Assembly: GCA_033439255.1 (NCBI GenBank)
Contig: CM065885.1
Span: 186,001-250,000, forward strand
Direction of reading: 5' to 3'
Origin: Hericium rajendrae
Lineage: Eukaryota > Basidiomycota > Agaricomycetes > Russulales > Hericiaceae
Length of the DNA: 64,000 nt
Made by a program: the position numbers and the translations under genes. Shown here piece by piece: positions 48,750-60,999 of this stretch (position 1 is the first letter of the stretch; each line of letters starts with the position of its first letter). Below the pieces are notes generated by a model. It saw only the letters and a program-made list of their open reading frames with translations, searched no databases and was not told the DNA's origin.

Positions 48750-49439
48750 AGCGGTGGCGGCTGATGTCTGATCGACGTTGCGGCTGTAAGTCACCAGCCT
48801 CGCTACAAGACCTGTGGGAGATCATGGATACGAGGACGCACAGAACTATGGCGAGCATACCTTGAAGCGAGGATACAGCTGGAGGGAAGAGATGAGGAGG
48901 AGAGACGCTGAGCGCCGGGAAGGTGAGGGTGAGACGGTGATGGAGTAAGCGTGTGCAGCGCCCACCGATATTATTTTGATCTCGGCCACTAGCCGATCTT
49001 ATCTCTCTCGTTACTACTTCGTTCGTTCACAACACTTTCGATGTACTTTTACAGTACGTACTGTATTTCCCTCACATGCTCACAGCGCCAATCTGTCAGA
49101 CGCATGCAGTCGATGTGAAGCTGCACGAGCTCGGCGGATCCAGTGCACCACGGTGCTCAGAGCCGAAGTGGGTTTTAGAGCTGGTAGTAAAGAGGCTCTT
49201 GACGAAGCTTTGGAGAAAGGCATAATCCCAAACAACGTAGTTAAGTCTCAAAATTAGGGCGTCGGATAGCAGTGAGTGCCCCTAATACGATAGGAGGAAT
49301 CCGTACACACCGTGGGATGCATATTCGCGCGAGGTATGATCTCGTCTAGCCATCGCAACGTTCCTTCCTTCTTGAATATGCGTCGTATTAGTGCAACCAT
49401 TCTCGAGTAAGAGTACTTACTTTTGCTTTCATTAAGTAA
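48750..49439. other. Intergenic stretch (rsp5 promoter side)
   Basis: Contains the rsp5 promoter. An A/G-rich patch lies at 48,880-48,950 and the tail of the pseudogene follows. No other gene recognised. Confidence 0.5.
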
Positions 49440-50790
49440 TGACGCACTCGTCGCCATGCTGTCCTCCACTCCGACCCCTGTGTGCGTGCTGCTGCTCCCA
49501 GGCCACCTCCGTCATCGCCGCCGCAAATGCCAAAATCATGGGGTTACCTCTCCGTCCATACCCCGAGGTCCTTCGTCGTCGGACCCGTCCATCGCCTCCG
49601 TCACCTGTTCCTGCGTCAAGTCCGCAAGATCTGCAGAGGAGAAAATAGAACATGAGCAGAAGGTAGGCAATCCGCCACGCTTATTTAAGTGCTCTTACCA
49701 TCACCCTCAAGCGGGTGGATTCAAATCTTTCTCAAATGCACCGCGCTGATACCAGGCTTGCCACCATTGACGTCCAGGCGTGACTGGCATCCGAGCGGCG
49801 GCAGCAGCCCGTCCCCATTCTCGTCGCGGTCCTCCTCGTACAGCGCGACCGCGAAGTTCATGCCCATGCTCGCGAGCAGCAGGCATGTCGTGCCGCGCAG
49901 GATCATGCGGCCGCCGAGCCGGCCCGCCTCCTCCTCGCCGAACAGCGCGTCGCGCACGTCCTGCAGATCGCGCGCGGACACGGGGCATGCGCTGTGCTCC
50001 GCGCGGCGCGCGGCGAGGTAGAACCACCCGAGAGGCCGCCAGCCGCGCGCGGCAGCGTGTTGCCGGTTGACGTCGTGCATGGCGTACGGGAAGGTGCGCG
50101 GCGGCGGTATGGGCGCGCTGCGGATGCGCATGCCGAGCGCGTAGGCCTGCTCGATGGTGTGCTGGCGCATGCGGTGGTGGAAGCTGAAGTGGACGTCGAC
50201 GGAGCGGGGCGCGACGAGGGAGTGGATGCACACGAGCACGTCGGCGTCGCGGACCTGTGGGCGGGAGGTCAGAACGCGTACGGGAGGATGCGCTGGGGCA
50301 TTACCTCGCAGTTTTCGTCGATGGAGACTTCGCATTCGAGGACGGAGATCGCGTCGGCGATCTTCTCGCCGTCGTCGTTGTTCAAGTCTGCCTCACCCAA
50401 GAGCGCATCCATGATGGCGTCTTTCGTCGCTTCCATCTTCTTCGCGGTGTATCTGTCTGCATCCTGGTGGCGGGTGATGTATTGGGCCGGTGAAGCGAAT
50501 CGACGGTGTCTATCAGCGGGAATAGCGTCTCGGCTCGGGTGGAGGCGCTCGTTTTGGTGTCGGCACGGAGGAAGGGTCTTGAAGTGTGTGCGAAGACGCC
50601 AGCGCTCACGCAGGGAGGAGGATGGCTTCTACAACGTATAATTCAGCGCATATATGCGGGTATGAACGAATACGATGCACATTGATAGACGTGTTTCCAC
50701 GACGAAGTGCTCCAGGCTCATGGCGAGGTGGCTTGGAGAGAAAGCGACTCCGCCGTCAGAATCCTCAGCTTCGGAGCCTTGGCATCGTTC
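49440..50790 (-). pseudogene. Unknown-family protein, copy 2 (decayed)
   Basis: Copy of the gene at 10,065-11,726, in opposite orientation. The block VRDADVLVCIHSLVAPRSVD with HFSFHHRMRQ is nearly the same, and the exon borders can be followed. Compared with copy 1, it has lost about 230 bases covering the end of the first exon and start of the second. An 11-codon piece is missing before TKDAIMDALLGEAD. There is a frame change near 50,500, a TGA right after the block ending AVHLRKI (near 49,722), and a one-base loss near the C-terminus. Where copy 1 lacks a base at 11,352, this copy has it, so the two are damaged in different places. Confidence 0.7.
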
Positions 50791-51171
50791 CCGACTCCCG
50801 GTGCGACAAATGCGCATATACATGGTGCGTGAACTCTGCCGGCGAAAGACGCAGACCCTGGAAGGTCTCAAGAGTACTGCAATGCAATGCGAAGAACGGG
50901 GAGCGGGGATGCGAACAGACTTTGAACAGCCTGTCACGGTTCCTGGTTCCGATAGGACCAGGTCTTCAAATCATCAGTTTTCCTTTTAGGGTAATGCGAA
51001 CTTTTCTACCGTTTATGGAAATGAGGCTGTGCGACCGCAATTGAGCGTGACTTCGTTTTGTGTGTACGTCTTTGTATTCGACCTCCTGTTGGCCTTGACG
51101 GGCAAGCAACTCTGGAACGGTCGTTTCGGCTCTTAACGCGAACTTTTCTATTCTCAACCTTCATCGCTCCA
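50791..51171. other. Junction of pseudogene flank and Helitron
   Basis: The left end of the Helitron must lie in or near here. GCGAACTTTTCTA occurs at 50,998 and again at 51,139, which may be part of the element's terminal region or its promoter. The exact 5'-TC end was not identified. Confidence 0.4.
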
Positions 51172-51789
51172 TGCCTGTATCAATTGAAGATGTTGAGGAT
51201 GTAGATTTGCATCGTAAGTGGACGACGGTTGGGCATGCAAGTCTGCTGACTTGCGACAGAAAATTTTGTCTGTCAGCCTTTGCCTGTCGACGGGCCTATC
51301 TTAGAAGAAAATACTGTTACAATCGATGGCGTTCACCCGATGGAGGACGTTCAGCCAACTACGACATCCACTGCATCTTCATTTCAGTATAATGAACAGT
51401 CAGAATCATGTGCATCATCTTCACAGCTAGGTATGTCTCAGTCTGCGTATCGTCGATGACAGAAGCTGTTTGATGGGTAATGTGTTTAGGCTCTTCGAAG
51501 CGCGCAGGCAATGCACGATCTACGGGCTCCAGAAAGAGGCTAAAAGCCTCACCCGTAGAGCGTTTCGTCAACGTGTGGCGAGTAGACGGGGGTGAGTAGT
51601 ATTATTTCATTTATAGTGGTGTCGGTTCTCATTTTTTCTTTCATCCAACTTGTATGATGCTCTTTGCGTCGTATGGTAATGTAACGGCTTCACATTTTTT
51701 CTTACTCGTGCCCGTCTGTTGCTTTCGGTCGTTGACATGGACGTTATGGACATTACATCGGACGTTATGGTCGTTTTTGCATTTGCCAG

Positions 51790-54700
51790 CCTCTGCGGAA
51801 GCGAATGTTTATCGATTGGTTCGTGATGAGGTAATAGATGCCGCTGAAGGGAGGGTTGACGGTAATGTCGTTCGCTCATCGCATCTGACTGACTGGTATT
51901 CTTTTGTGTCGGTCTGTGATATACCTGGGCAATTGCCTCAGAATGGTATTTGGGTTGAGTCTCCCGCCATTGAGCTGTTGTTACGAGAATACCGTGGATG
52001 GACCCGTGATCAACTGCGAATTATATCGGCAGCACATAAATGTCCTACCGATGGTAATTTGAGTAAAGAAGACATGACGCGTGCATTAATTACAAAACAC
52101 ACATGCAATAGGCATTGTCAGAAATTGTTGTATGGGTTTAAGATGTGTGCTAACCGCAGGCATGAGACCACTCGTCGGGTTGGACGCGGGCCGCGCAGTG
52201 CTGCAAGACAGTCTGCTCAAGTGAGATTTGCTACACCGGTGATTGCAGAATCATCATTTCCGACACTTCAGTCGAGCGACATGGATTATCCGTACATTTG
52301 CACTGACGACGTCAAGTTAGATATTATCAAAGAATTTCAAGACCATTTTCAGGACGAAAAATGGGTGCTACGCCCTTGCGCTGTATGCGGGCAGAGTAGG
52401 TATGCAAGGGATGTTGCCAACGTCAGTGTGTGCGACGTGCCGCTCGCACTTCTTCGCAATGATGATATCGATAGCGATTTGTGGCCGAAAGATTATAATT
52501 TCGATGCATACGATCGAGCATTTCTCGATAAGCGTGCATTGACCAGTTTGACGGAACCGCGTCAAATGAATATATGCAAGACATGTCGAGGGTACTTAAA
52601 TCGGAATGAACAGCCGCCGGATTCTATCGCAAATTTCCAGTACTATGCATATGAGCACATGCCGGATGAAGTGAGAGATGCATTCTCGAAGGCGACAATA
52701 CATGAATTGCAGCTTGCATCAGCCTGTCGTGCGACCAAAATCTCTTATGTATATTCTGGAGAACGTGCGGGTCGAACGGTTCCACAGCGGTATTCAAAAG
52801 GTAATGTTGCGATAATCCCGCAAGACGTCGCTGAAGTACAGCGTGTGTTGCCTCCTACTATGGATGATGAGGAGTACCTTATTTGTGTATTATTTGTTGG
52901 AGGGGCTAAGAAACCGACAAAGAAGGACTTAGATGATTTCGAGCCTGTCTTGGTCAATAAAACACGAGTGGAGCTCATGATCCGCTTTCTGATAAATAAC
53001 AATCCTTTCTACAAAGCAGAGGGGATTACATTCTCGAGGGATAACTTAGATGCTCTATGTCCCGACGAAACATTTTATAACGGTGTCGGAGTAAGCAATG
53101 CAATTGAAATTTGCCATATTCCTGAGCACGAGCCAGCAGCGTCCGCACCTAATACGGGCTATGCCGACAGAACAGATGGCATTGTGGTACCCGAAGATGA
53201 AATTGTTTTAGAGGTTGTTGGATATGCCAGCGCGTCACAAGGCGCTGTGACCGATTCTAGTATGAAAGCGGAAGCTCTGGAATGGTGCATGAACAACGGA
53301 ACGTGCATGCAAGTTTCGGCGGGCTCAGAATTATTTCCCGACCGAGATCTCAGAATGCTTACCTTCTTATTCCCACATCTCGATCCATTTGGGCTTGGTG
53401 GCTTCAATAATCCATTGCGAAAGGGCAAGCAGCATTTGTCATTTGAGCGACAGCTCAGAAATCTGCTTAATCGACATGATTCATTGTTTGCAAAAGATCC
53501 AAATTTTGCTTACATATGTTGGAATATTATTCAGAAACTAGAAACATCCCGGTCCATGAGTTTCCGAGTTCGAGATAATCAGTATAAAGATTTGTGTGAA
53601 GAACTTATAGGATGTGCTGACCTATTAGAGACTATGAAAGCGAAGTGGACAGCACATCCCGACGCGGAACCTTCCACAACGCAGGAGAAACGTGCCGTGG
53701 CTCTACTAAACAAACTTCGAGTTATCTCCAAGGAAGTACGAGGATCAAATGGCCAGAAGCTCAAACTTCGAAATGAAATTCGAGCGCTCCTTAAAGTGCA
53801 TGGTTGCCCTGCGCTGTTTTTAACCATTAACCCAGCAGATGTACATCATAAATTAGTCCACATACTGTCCGGAGGTGATCCCGAATCATTCCGTTTGTTG
53901 ACGGCGTTTCAGCGCGCAAAGCAAGTAGCCGAGAATCCCAAAGCCGCCGCACTGTTCTTCGACCAGATGATAAACGCGTTCATTGACATTGTCCTTCGAC
54001 ATGGAAAATCGCAGCCCGGACTATTCGGGCATACAGAGGCGTACTACGGCACTGTTGAGGCGCAAGGCCGTGGGACCCTTCATTGCCACATGTTGATTTG
54101 GTTGAAAGGACATTTAGGGCCGCAGGCGCTCCGAGATAAGATGCGTACCGATGATTCCTTTCGACTATTGATGTTTACGTGGCTGGAGTCCATAATCAAG
54201 TGTGAATTGTATGATATGGATGCTGTCTTGCGATGTCGACCTGGAGAGAGAATTGTTCGACCGAAACGAGGTCAAGCAGATGACATGCGAACCACAGATG
54301 CACCATTCTTACCTGATGATCTGGACGAAGACGCAAAAATTGTGTTTATGGCAAATTTCCAGGAATTTGTGAAGGAGATGGCGATCGAATGTAATTGGCA
54401 TGAACACCGTGACACGTGCTGGAAACACTTGAAGCCCGGTCAGCCTCGAGATGATGCACATTGCCGCATGCGTATGGATGGTAAGACCCTCGCATTGACT
54501 GAATTAGATGAAGAAACGTACAGTATTAAACTGAGACGCCTTCACCCATGGATTAATAACTTCAATGACTTAATTATGTTCTTGTTGAAATGTAACATGG
54601 ATATTAAATTTATAGGTTCTGGAGAAGCAGCAAAAGCATTAGTTTATTATGTGACTGACTATATAACGAAAGCGGCTCTACCGCTTCATCTTGGTTTGGC

Positions 54701-55189
54701 CGCCGTTTGCTATGCCATTCGACGAAACACACAAAAATTCACGAATGAACATGACCCCGACCAGGCACAGGTACATCGAAGCTTGATTATCAAAGTTGTG
54801 AATGCAATGATGGCTCGACAGGAGATTTCGCATCAACAAGTAATGAGTTATTTATTAGGCGGCGGCGATCATTATACAAATCATACCTTTCGATCGCTGT
54901 ATTGGGGTGAATTGGATCGGTACATAAAAAGTCAAGAAAACGCATCTGGGCAAGGCGCTGATCAATCCGCATTTGTCGATGACCTTGAGCAATTCTTAGC
55001 ATCAGAACAAGACATTGAAGAATTACTGAATACTACTACGTGCGAAGGTAATCATGATGATGAGGAAGATGGGCATGCCACCGACGATGATGGCAACGAC
55101 GCGCAACTGTCCACCCGCGTAGACGATGGATTTCTGTCAAAACCAACCGGGTCAGAAAGTGTACCAGTTCATATTACGAAGGGCAAGAT
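51790..55189 (+). CDS. Helitron Rep (HUH, two-tyrosine) part
   Basis: Continuous open stretch of about 1130 codons before the inserted retroelement. It covers the zinc-binding and DUF6570-like regions, the Helitron_like_N domain and the HUH/Y2 nuclease that nicks and joins DNA ends during rolling-circle transposition. The frame enters through the splice acceptor at 51,787-51,789. Codon use is more A/T-rich than in the host genes around it, as expected for a recent invader. Confidence 0.85.
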
Positions 55190-55652
55190 TGAAGAAACAC
55201 GACTTAGAGAGACGTTAGTCTATACTCAGTCTGTGATGTGAAAGACTGTATTGCAGTACCTTAGAGAGACGTTAGTCTATACTACAAGTAGAGTCAGTAA
55301 AGATGAAACTCATAAGTAATGCAGGATATGCTCACCTCAGTCTGTGATGTGAAAGACTGAGGTATCTGAGCGAACGAGGGAGCCCTTATATAGTACTGAG
55401 GGCTCTGCATATCTACCAATCAGAAATTGTACAGTAATCGTACAGCATAGCATAATGGATTGCTCATCGCATGGGAACAGCATCAGTCAGCTCACTAAGG
55501 TATCAGTAAGCGTATGTCAGAGCGTATTACTAACCTGTACAGTAAGGCTATGTAAATGTTCCATGTGATTCTGCAATCACCAAAGTCCAGATCGTTCCAG
55601 ATCTTTCCATAATTGTTGTCATCGAGACTAGCGTCATCAACCGATTTCAACA
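55190..55652 (-). repeat. LTR (3' LTR in element orientation)
   Basis: 463 bases, beginning TG and ending CA on either strand. In element orientation it has a TATATAA box (55386-55392). It also carries internal repeats: a 22-base word around TTAGAGAGACGTTAGTC occurs twice, and a word around CAGTCTGTGATGTG twice. A short purine run (AAGTGGGAG, 55653-55661 on the minus strand) next to it is the likely polypurine tract. Confidence 0.9.
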
Positions 55653-55688
55653 CTCCCACTTGATGGGCTAGTCGAACCATGACTCCCA

Positions 55689-58600
55689 CTAATCCCTACG
55701 ACGGATCAGACCCATACTCCCACTGAACCGAGTAAGCAAATCATGTGGCAAAGACTTAGTCAATGCGTCAGAGATGTTCTCAGCCGATGGGGTTGGTACT
55801 ATGTGAACGAGTCCCTTCTCTACAGCTTCCCGGATGAAGTGGTATTTGACCTCCACATGTTTCATGTTTCTCCCGACCATTGGATTGCCCGCAGTAAGAA
55901 TTGCGGCACGGTTATCACAACGCATGTCGATGGGAGTGGGGTCCGGTAGTCCGAGCTCTAGGTGCAAGTTATAGTACCACTGCAACTGCTTGGCGGCCTC
56001 CGCCATTGCTATGTACTCTGCCTCCGCTGTGGATTGTGCAGAACTAGTCTGCTTCCTAGACATCCAGGAGATAGTGCCACCACTCAGGTTGAAAACAAAC
56101 GCTGGTCATCATCCCGATTCTCAGCAAAGTCAGAGTCCGTGTAGCATAACAGTTGAGCTTCCTCTGCAAAGCCATCATAAACTATGGAGTAGTCGAGGGT
56201 TCCCCTAATGTACCTCAAGACGTACTTGCCCATATTCAGATGCTTCTCAGTGGGATTTGCACTGTACTGTGCCAAGCGAGCGATGGCGTATGCAACATCT
56301 GGACGAGTGCCAATGGCAAAGTACATCATACTGCCAATGAGCGACTGATAATAAGTCCGGAGTGCGTTATCCACTTCCTCAGTGGACGCTATCAACATGC
56401 AGCCAGCAGGCAAAGGGGTGCGGGCAGGGTTCGCCTCATCCATTCCAAACCGTTCAAGGACCTCTTCCAGATATGTCTTCTGGTCGATTGATAATGTCCT
56501 CTTGTGCCTATCTCTCGTGATACGCATGCCAAGGAAGTCTTTCAACTCTCCCAAGTCTGACATCTCGTACCGAGTCTTGAGCAAGGTCTTAATACGGTTG
56601 ATTTCTGGAAGCGAATTGCCCATGATCGCCATGTCGTCGACATACAAGACCAAAATGGTCACTATATTCCCCTCCTGTCGACGATAGACGTATATACCAG
56701 TGTCCGAATAGGTCCTGGTAAATCCAATTTCCTTCAAGAGAGCATCAATTTGAACGTTCCAAACTCTGGACGCCTGCTTTAAGCCATAGATAGCTTTTAG
56801 CAATCGAGCCACCTTGTCCTCCATTCCTGGGGTCACAAAACCTTCTGGTTGCTCCATGAAGATCTCTTCATCCAGCTCGCCATGTAAGAATGCCGACTTG
56901 ACATCCATGCCATGTATTTCCCAATCTTCCTGCGCAGCTAACGCAAGAAGGAAATGTATAGTTTCGAAGCGGGCGACTGGACTGAAAGTTTCCGTGTAAT
57001 CTACCCCATGAACCTGTGTAAACCCTTTGGCTACTAGACGTGCACGATTAACGCCATTGGTCTTAGCCTTGAAAACCCAACGATTCTTTACGATCTTCCT
57101 ATCTCGAGGTCGATCTACTAACTCCCATGTACCGAGCTTATGAAGCTGGTCCATTTCATACTGACACGCTTCATGCCATTTCGCCGAGTCTGACGAAGCC
57201 ATTGCCTCCGAATAATCACGGGGATCTCGAGTAACACCCATTTCTAGCAGCGCATTGAGATTAGGAGGGTTAAAGTCCAACTGTCGCGCCATGCCCTGGG
57301 TCGGGGGCACGGGACTGGCTGGACGATTCTCCGTCTCTGGTATGTGCCTACGAAGGTCCAACTGCTGGATCTGAGTGGCAGTTAAGCCACTATACTGATC
57401 TCCGAGCCTGGGAGCCCGTTGACCAGCATTCACCCGCCGTGGACGAGCTGGCGGTGTGACAGGATCAGCTACAGGAGGAGACTGTTCAATCGTAGGTGGT
57501 ATATGTGCTAGGGCATTTTCATCAACCCGTTGAGTAGTAGGTCGAGGCGGTGGTGTCTGAGGTGGCTGTGGCTTGCGCGGTGTAGTAGGTGGAGTAGTAT
57601 TAGGTGTAACCTTAGAATCGTCTTCCTTCTTAAGGACTGGGGGCTGGGGATCATCATCCTCATCATCTTCAGCTGCGTCAGCTGAAGCGGGTACAGGCCT
57701 CCGTGGTGGAGTTAAGTCCTCGTCATTGAATAAATCAGAGAGACTCAGGTTGGGTAAAGGAGGAGTAGGAGCGCTGGGGGGCGCTTTCTGGGTAGGTCGT
57801 GAGGGGAAGGAAGTCTCATCGAATCTTGCTTCGCCAGACAAGACAATGGACCGGGTTGTAGAGTTCCAGAAACGGTAACCTTTAGAACCGTCCTCATAAC
57901 CCACAAACGTCATTTCCTTGGAGTTAGGCTCCAACTTGTGACGATGCTCCTTCTGAATGTGTACGTAGGCTTTACAGCCAAAAACGCGGAAGTACGAGAC
58001 GTCAGGAATGTGACCAGCATCCCAAATCTCCATCGGCGTCTTCCATTTTAGTACGCGAGTGGGAGTGCGGTTGTATACGTGAACTGCTGTATCAACCGCT
58101 AGTTGCCAGAAACCGAGAGACAAGCCTGCATGGTGTAACATAGACAGGGCTTTCTCCATAAAGGTACGGTTCCAGCGCTCCGCACGTCCGTTCTGCTGAG
58201 GCGTATACGGCATAGTTTTATGGTGCGTGATACCCAATTCTTTGAAGCGCTTATCCAGGATTGTGTTCATATATTCCCCCCCTCGGTCAGAGTGAAAGAT
58301 CAACAGCTTTTGGCTAGTCTCCTTCTCAGCTCTGGCCAAATATGACTCGAAAGCCTGAGTGAAATCAGACTTCCGTTTGAGGAACATGACGACTCCTCTA
58401 CTGCTGAAGTCGTCGAGGAACGTAGCAACGTATGAAAATCCTTGGATAGATTGAATGCGCATCGGTCCGACTAGGTCTGAATGAACTTTGCCTAGCAACC
58501 GTGTAGCACGCTTCTCTGAAGTAGGGTATGTCTGGCGAGTGCTCTTGCCAAGCTCACATCCATGACAGGGCGTGGTGGCCACTGTGGATTGGTCAATCAC

Positions 58601-59956
58601 GATGCCTTTCACGACTCCAGGAATGAGTCGCTTCAGAGCACCATATGACATATGAGCGAAGCGTGCATGAGCAGTGTCCACCGAAACTGCATCCTTAACT
58701 GCCGCGTTAACCGTAGGAGTAGGTTCAAGTAGCAGCCAGTGAAAACTGTCTAACTTTTTGCCAATCCCATAGGTAATGCCATCGTGTTCTATGGTACACA
58801 CTCCTGAAGAACCCCGTAGAAGTACATCAAACTTCTGGTTCAACAGTGTAGGCACCGATATGTATCGGTGTGCGGCTTTAGGTGCATAAAGCACATTGCT
58901 AAGCGTAACCGCAACACGCTTCCCCTCCACATCCGTCCAACCCTTGACCGTGCCAGTACCAAAGTAAGGCATCTTCCTAGCAGTGCTGTCACCGACCGAG
59001 ATATGGCCGGGACTTTGCATAGGTTCATAATGGTCGAAGTCCGAACGAGTATGTGTGATATGATGGGAACAACCGCTATCCAACATCCAGCGGCTCTTAT
59101 CTGACTCCAGGTACCAGGAAACAGCGATAGCATTGGTAGGTGCTGCGACGTCTGAGACCATCGCATTTACAGAGGGTTTACTACTAGTCCCTCCACCATC
59201 GCCTTTCTTTTTCTGGTCCGCCTGCTTCTTCCTACAGTCTGACTCAAAGTGCCCCAACTTTTGACAGTAGTGACACTTGCCTTTCTTCTTCGTCTGTGGT
59301 TTCTTAGACGAAGAGGCGGTCTGGTAATTAACCTGAGCGACAACTGCATCTGCCTTCTTTCCAGCCTCCTGAGCAAGGATTCTGGTGATGAAGTCCTGGG
59401 ATGTAGCTTTGGAGAGGTCGGCATAGGAATTAAGGGTGACTTCAAAGAAGTTCTTGTAGGAAGGAGGGAGTGCTTTAAGGAGGAAGTAGCCATGCTGGAG
59501 ATCGTCAATCTTCCAACCGGCATTCTTGAGGACATCATACTCCTGGTTAAAGGAGTTGATCTGGTCCTGCATCTTCTCCGATTCAGTAAAGCGACGAGAG
59601 AGGTAGAGGTCGAAGAGAGTGAAGGCCTGGCGGTTGTCCGTTTTATTGTAGAGCTTTTTAAGCTCATTCCATGCCGTCTCAGCATATATCTTGTCTTTTA
59701 TCAGGTCACGGACGGCAGGGACACAAGCCATCTTCAAATAACCGAGCGCTTGCTCGTTATCCTCATTGAAGTCGTCTATAGCGGTCGTCTCCTCGGCAGT
59801 TGGAGCTTTGGGATCCTTGGGTGAAGGACAAGTAACGGTCTTGCCAACGTACTTCCACAGACGCTTGGTCTGGAAGAAGTCAGTCATAGCCGGAGCCCAG
59901 GACTGGTAGTTGGAGCCATTCAAATGAACGAATCCACGGGGGAGTATGTCGGTCAT
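55689..59956 (-). CDS. Copia Gag-Pol coding region
   Basis: Polyprotein region of the retroelement: Gag with zinc knuckle, aspartic protease, integrase, a Pro-rich spacer, reverse transcriptase with the YVDD active site, and RNase H. Treated here as a fossil element: it looks nearly whole, with about one interruption. Confidence 0.85.
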
Positions 59957-60521
59957 AGTGTGTGTAGGCGAATATCTGGGTTGAGGAGCGGTCAGACCCA
60001 GGTTCTTTAAGAAGTTCAAGGCGACGCCAACCCCATGTGCTGTATCTCTAGCCAGGATCATAAGATCCTGTCCCATCTGTGTCCATGTGCGCTTATAGTA
60101 CTTGTAAGGTATGAGATGCGCAGTTGTACAGGTGCTCCTGGGTGGATTGACTACCTCCCTCAGGATTGGGACACCAAAACTATTCCCACTTAAGGGCAAT
60201 AGCCAACCGTTCACATCCCTTATAGCATCACGCCGGCTTCCCGACGCTTGCCTACTACAGTAGAGGGTGAAACAAGGACACGAGCCTTGACAGAGCCTCA
60301 TGTATCGTACGTATAGTAAGCGCACAGAGGGAGCACAGACAGGTGGACTCACGCCGACTTCTAGCATCGCCATGCTTCCGTCGTCGACGCTCGTGTAACC
60401 CCGAAGGGCGAGAGCACGATGGCAGTTCATTGAAGAACTCCAAGTGGGGCGCGAGTTGGGAAAGGTGACTCGCCTTGGTAAAACAGCAAAGGTAACTTCT
60501 TGTGTAGCAGGTGTTCAGGCA

Positions 60522-60533
60522 GGGCCCATAACC
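60522..60533 (-). other. Likely primer-binding site (half tRNA-iMet)
   Basis: Directly inside the 5' LTR the minus strand reads GGTTATGGGCCC. This is close to the complement of the anticodon-loop side of fungal initiator tRNA-Met, the site used by copia-type elements primed by a half tRNA. One mismatch is expected from memory of that tRNA; not verified. Confidence 0.5.
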
Positions 60534-60996
60534 TGAAGAAACACGACTTAGAGAGACGTTAGTCTATACTCAGTCTGTGATGTGAAAGACTGTATTGCAG
60601 TACCTTAGAGAGACGTTAGTCTATACTACAAGTAGAGTCAGTAAAGATGAAACTCATAAGTAATGCAGGATATGCTCACCTCAGTCTGTGATGTGAAAGA
60701 CTGAGGTATCTGAGCGAACGAGGGAGCCCTTATATAGTACTGAGGGCTCTGCATATCTACCAATCAGAAATTGTACAGTAATCGTACAGCATAGCATAAT
60801 GGATTGCTCATCGCATGGGAACAGCATCAGTCAGCTCACTAAGGTATCAGTAAGCGTATGTCAGAGCGTATTACTAACCTGTACAGTAAGGCTATGTAAA
60901 TGTTCCATGTGATTCTGCAATCACCAAAGTCCAGATCGTTCCAGATCTTTCCATAATTGTTGTCATCGAGACTAGCGTCATCAACCGATTTCAACA
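60534..60996 (-). repeat. LTR (5' LTR in element orientation)
   Basis: Same length and, by eye, same sequence as the other LTR. It supplies the element's promoter. Confidence 0.9.
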
Positions 60997-60999
60997 AAG

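Larger units (their letters stand above)
55190..60996 (-). mobile_element. Ty1/copia LTR retrotransposon, nearly whole, very young
   Basis: Bounded by two 463-base LTRs (55190-55652 and 60534-60996) and by the 5-base target duplication AAGAT (55185-55189 and 60997-61001). It is inserted in the Helitron gene in opposite orientation. The parts are in copia order on the minus strand. Gag starts near 59,956 with a CCHC knuckle near 59,250. Protease (LDSGCSHH) lies near 59,080, integrase about 58,600-57,950, reverse transcriptase about 57,130-56,550 and RNase H about 56,150-55,690. Integrase before reverse transcriptase marks copia rather than gypsy. The element looks essentially whole, with about one break. 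The LTRs look identical by eye, so insertion is recent. Confidence 0.93.
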
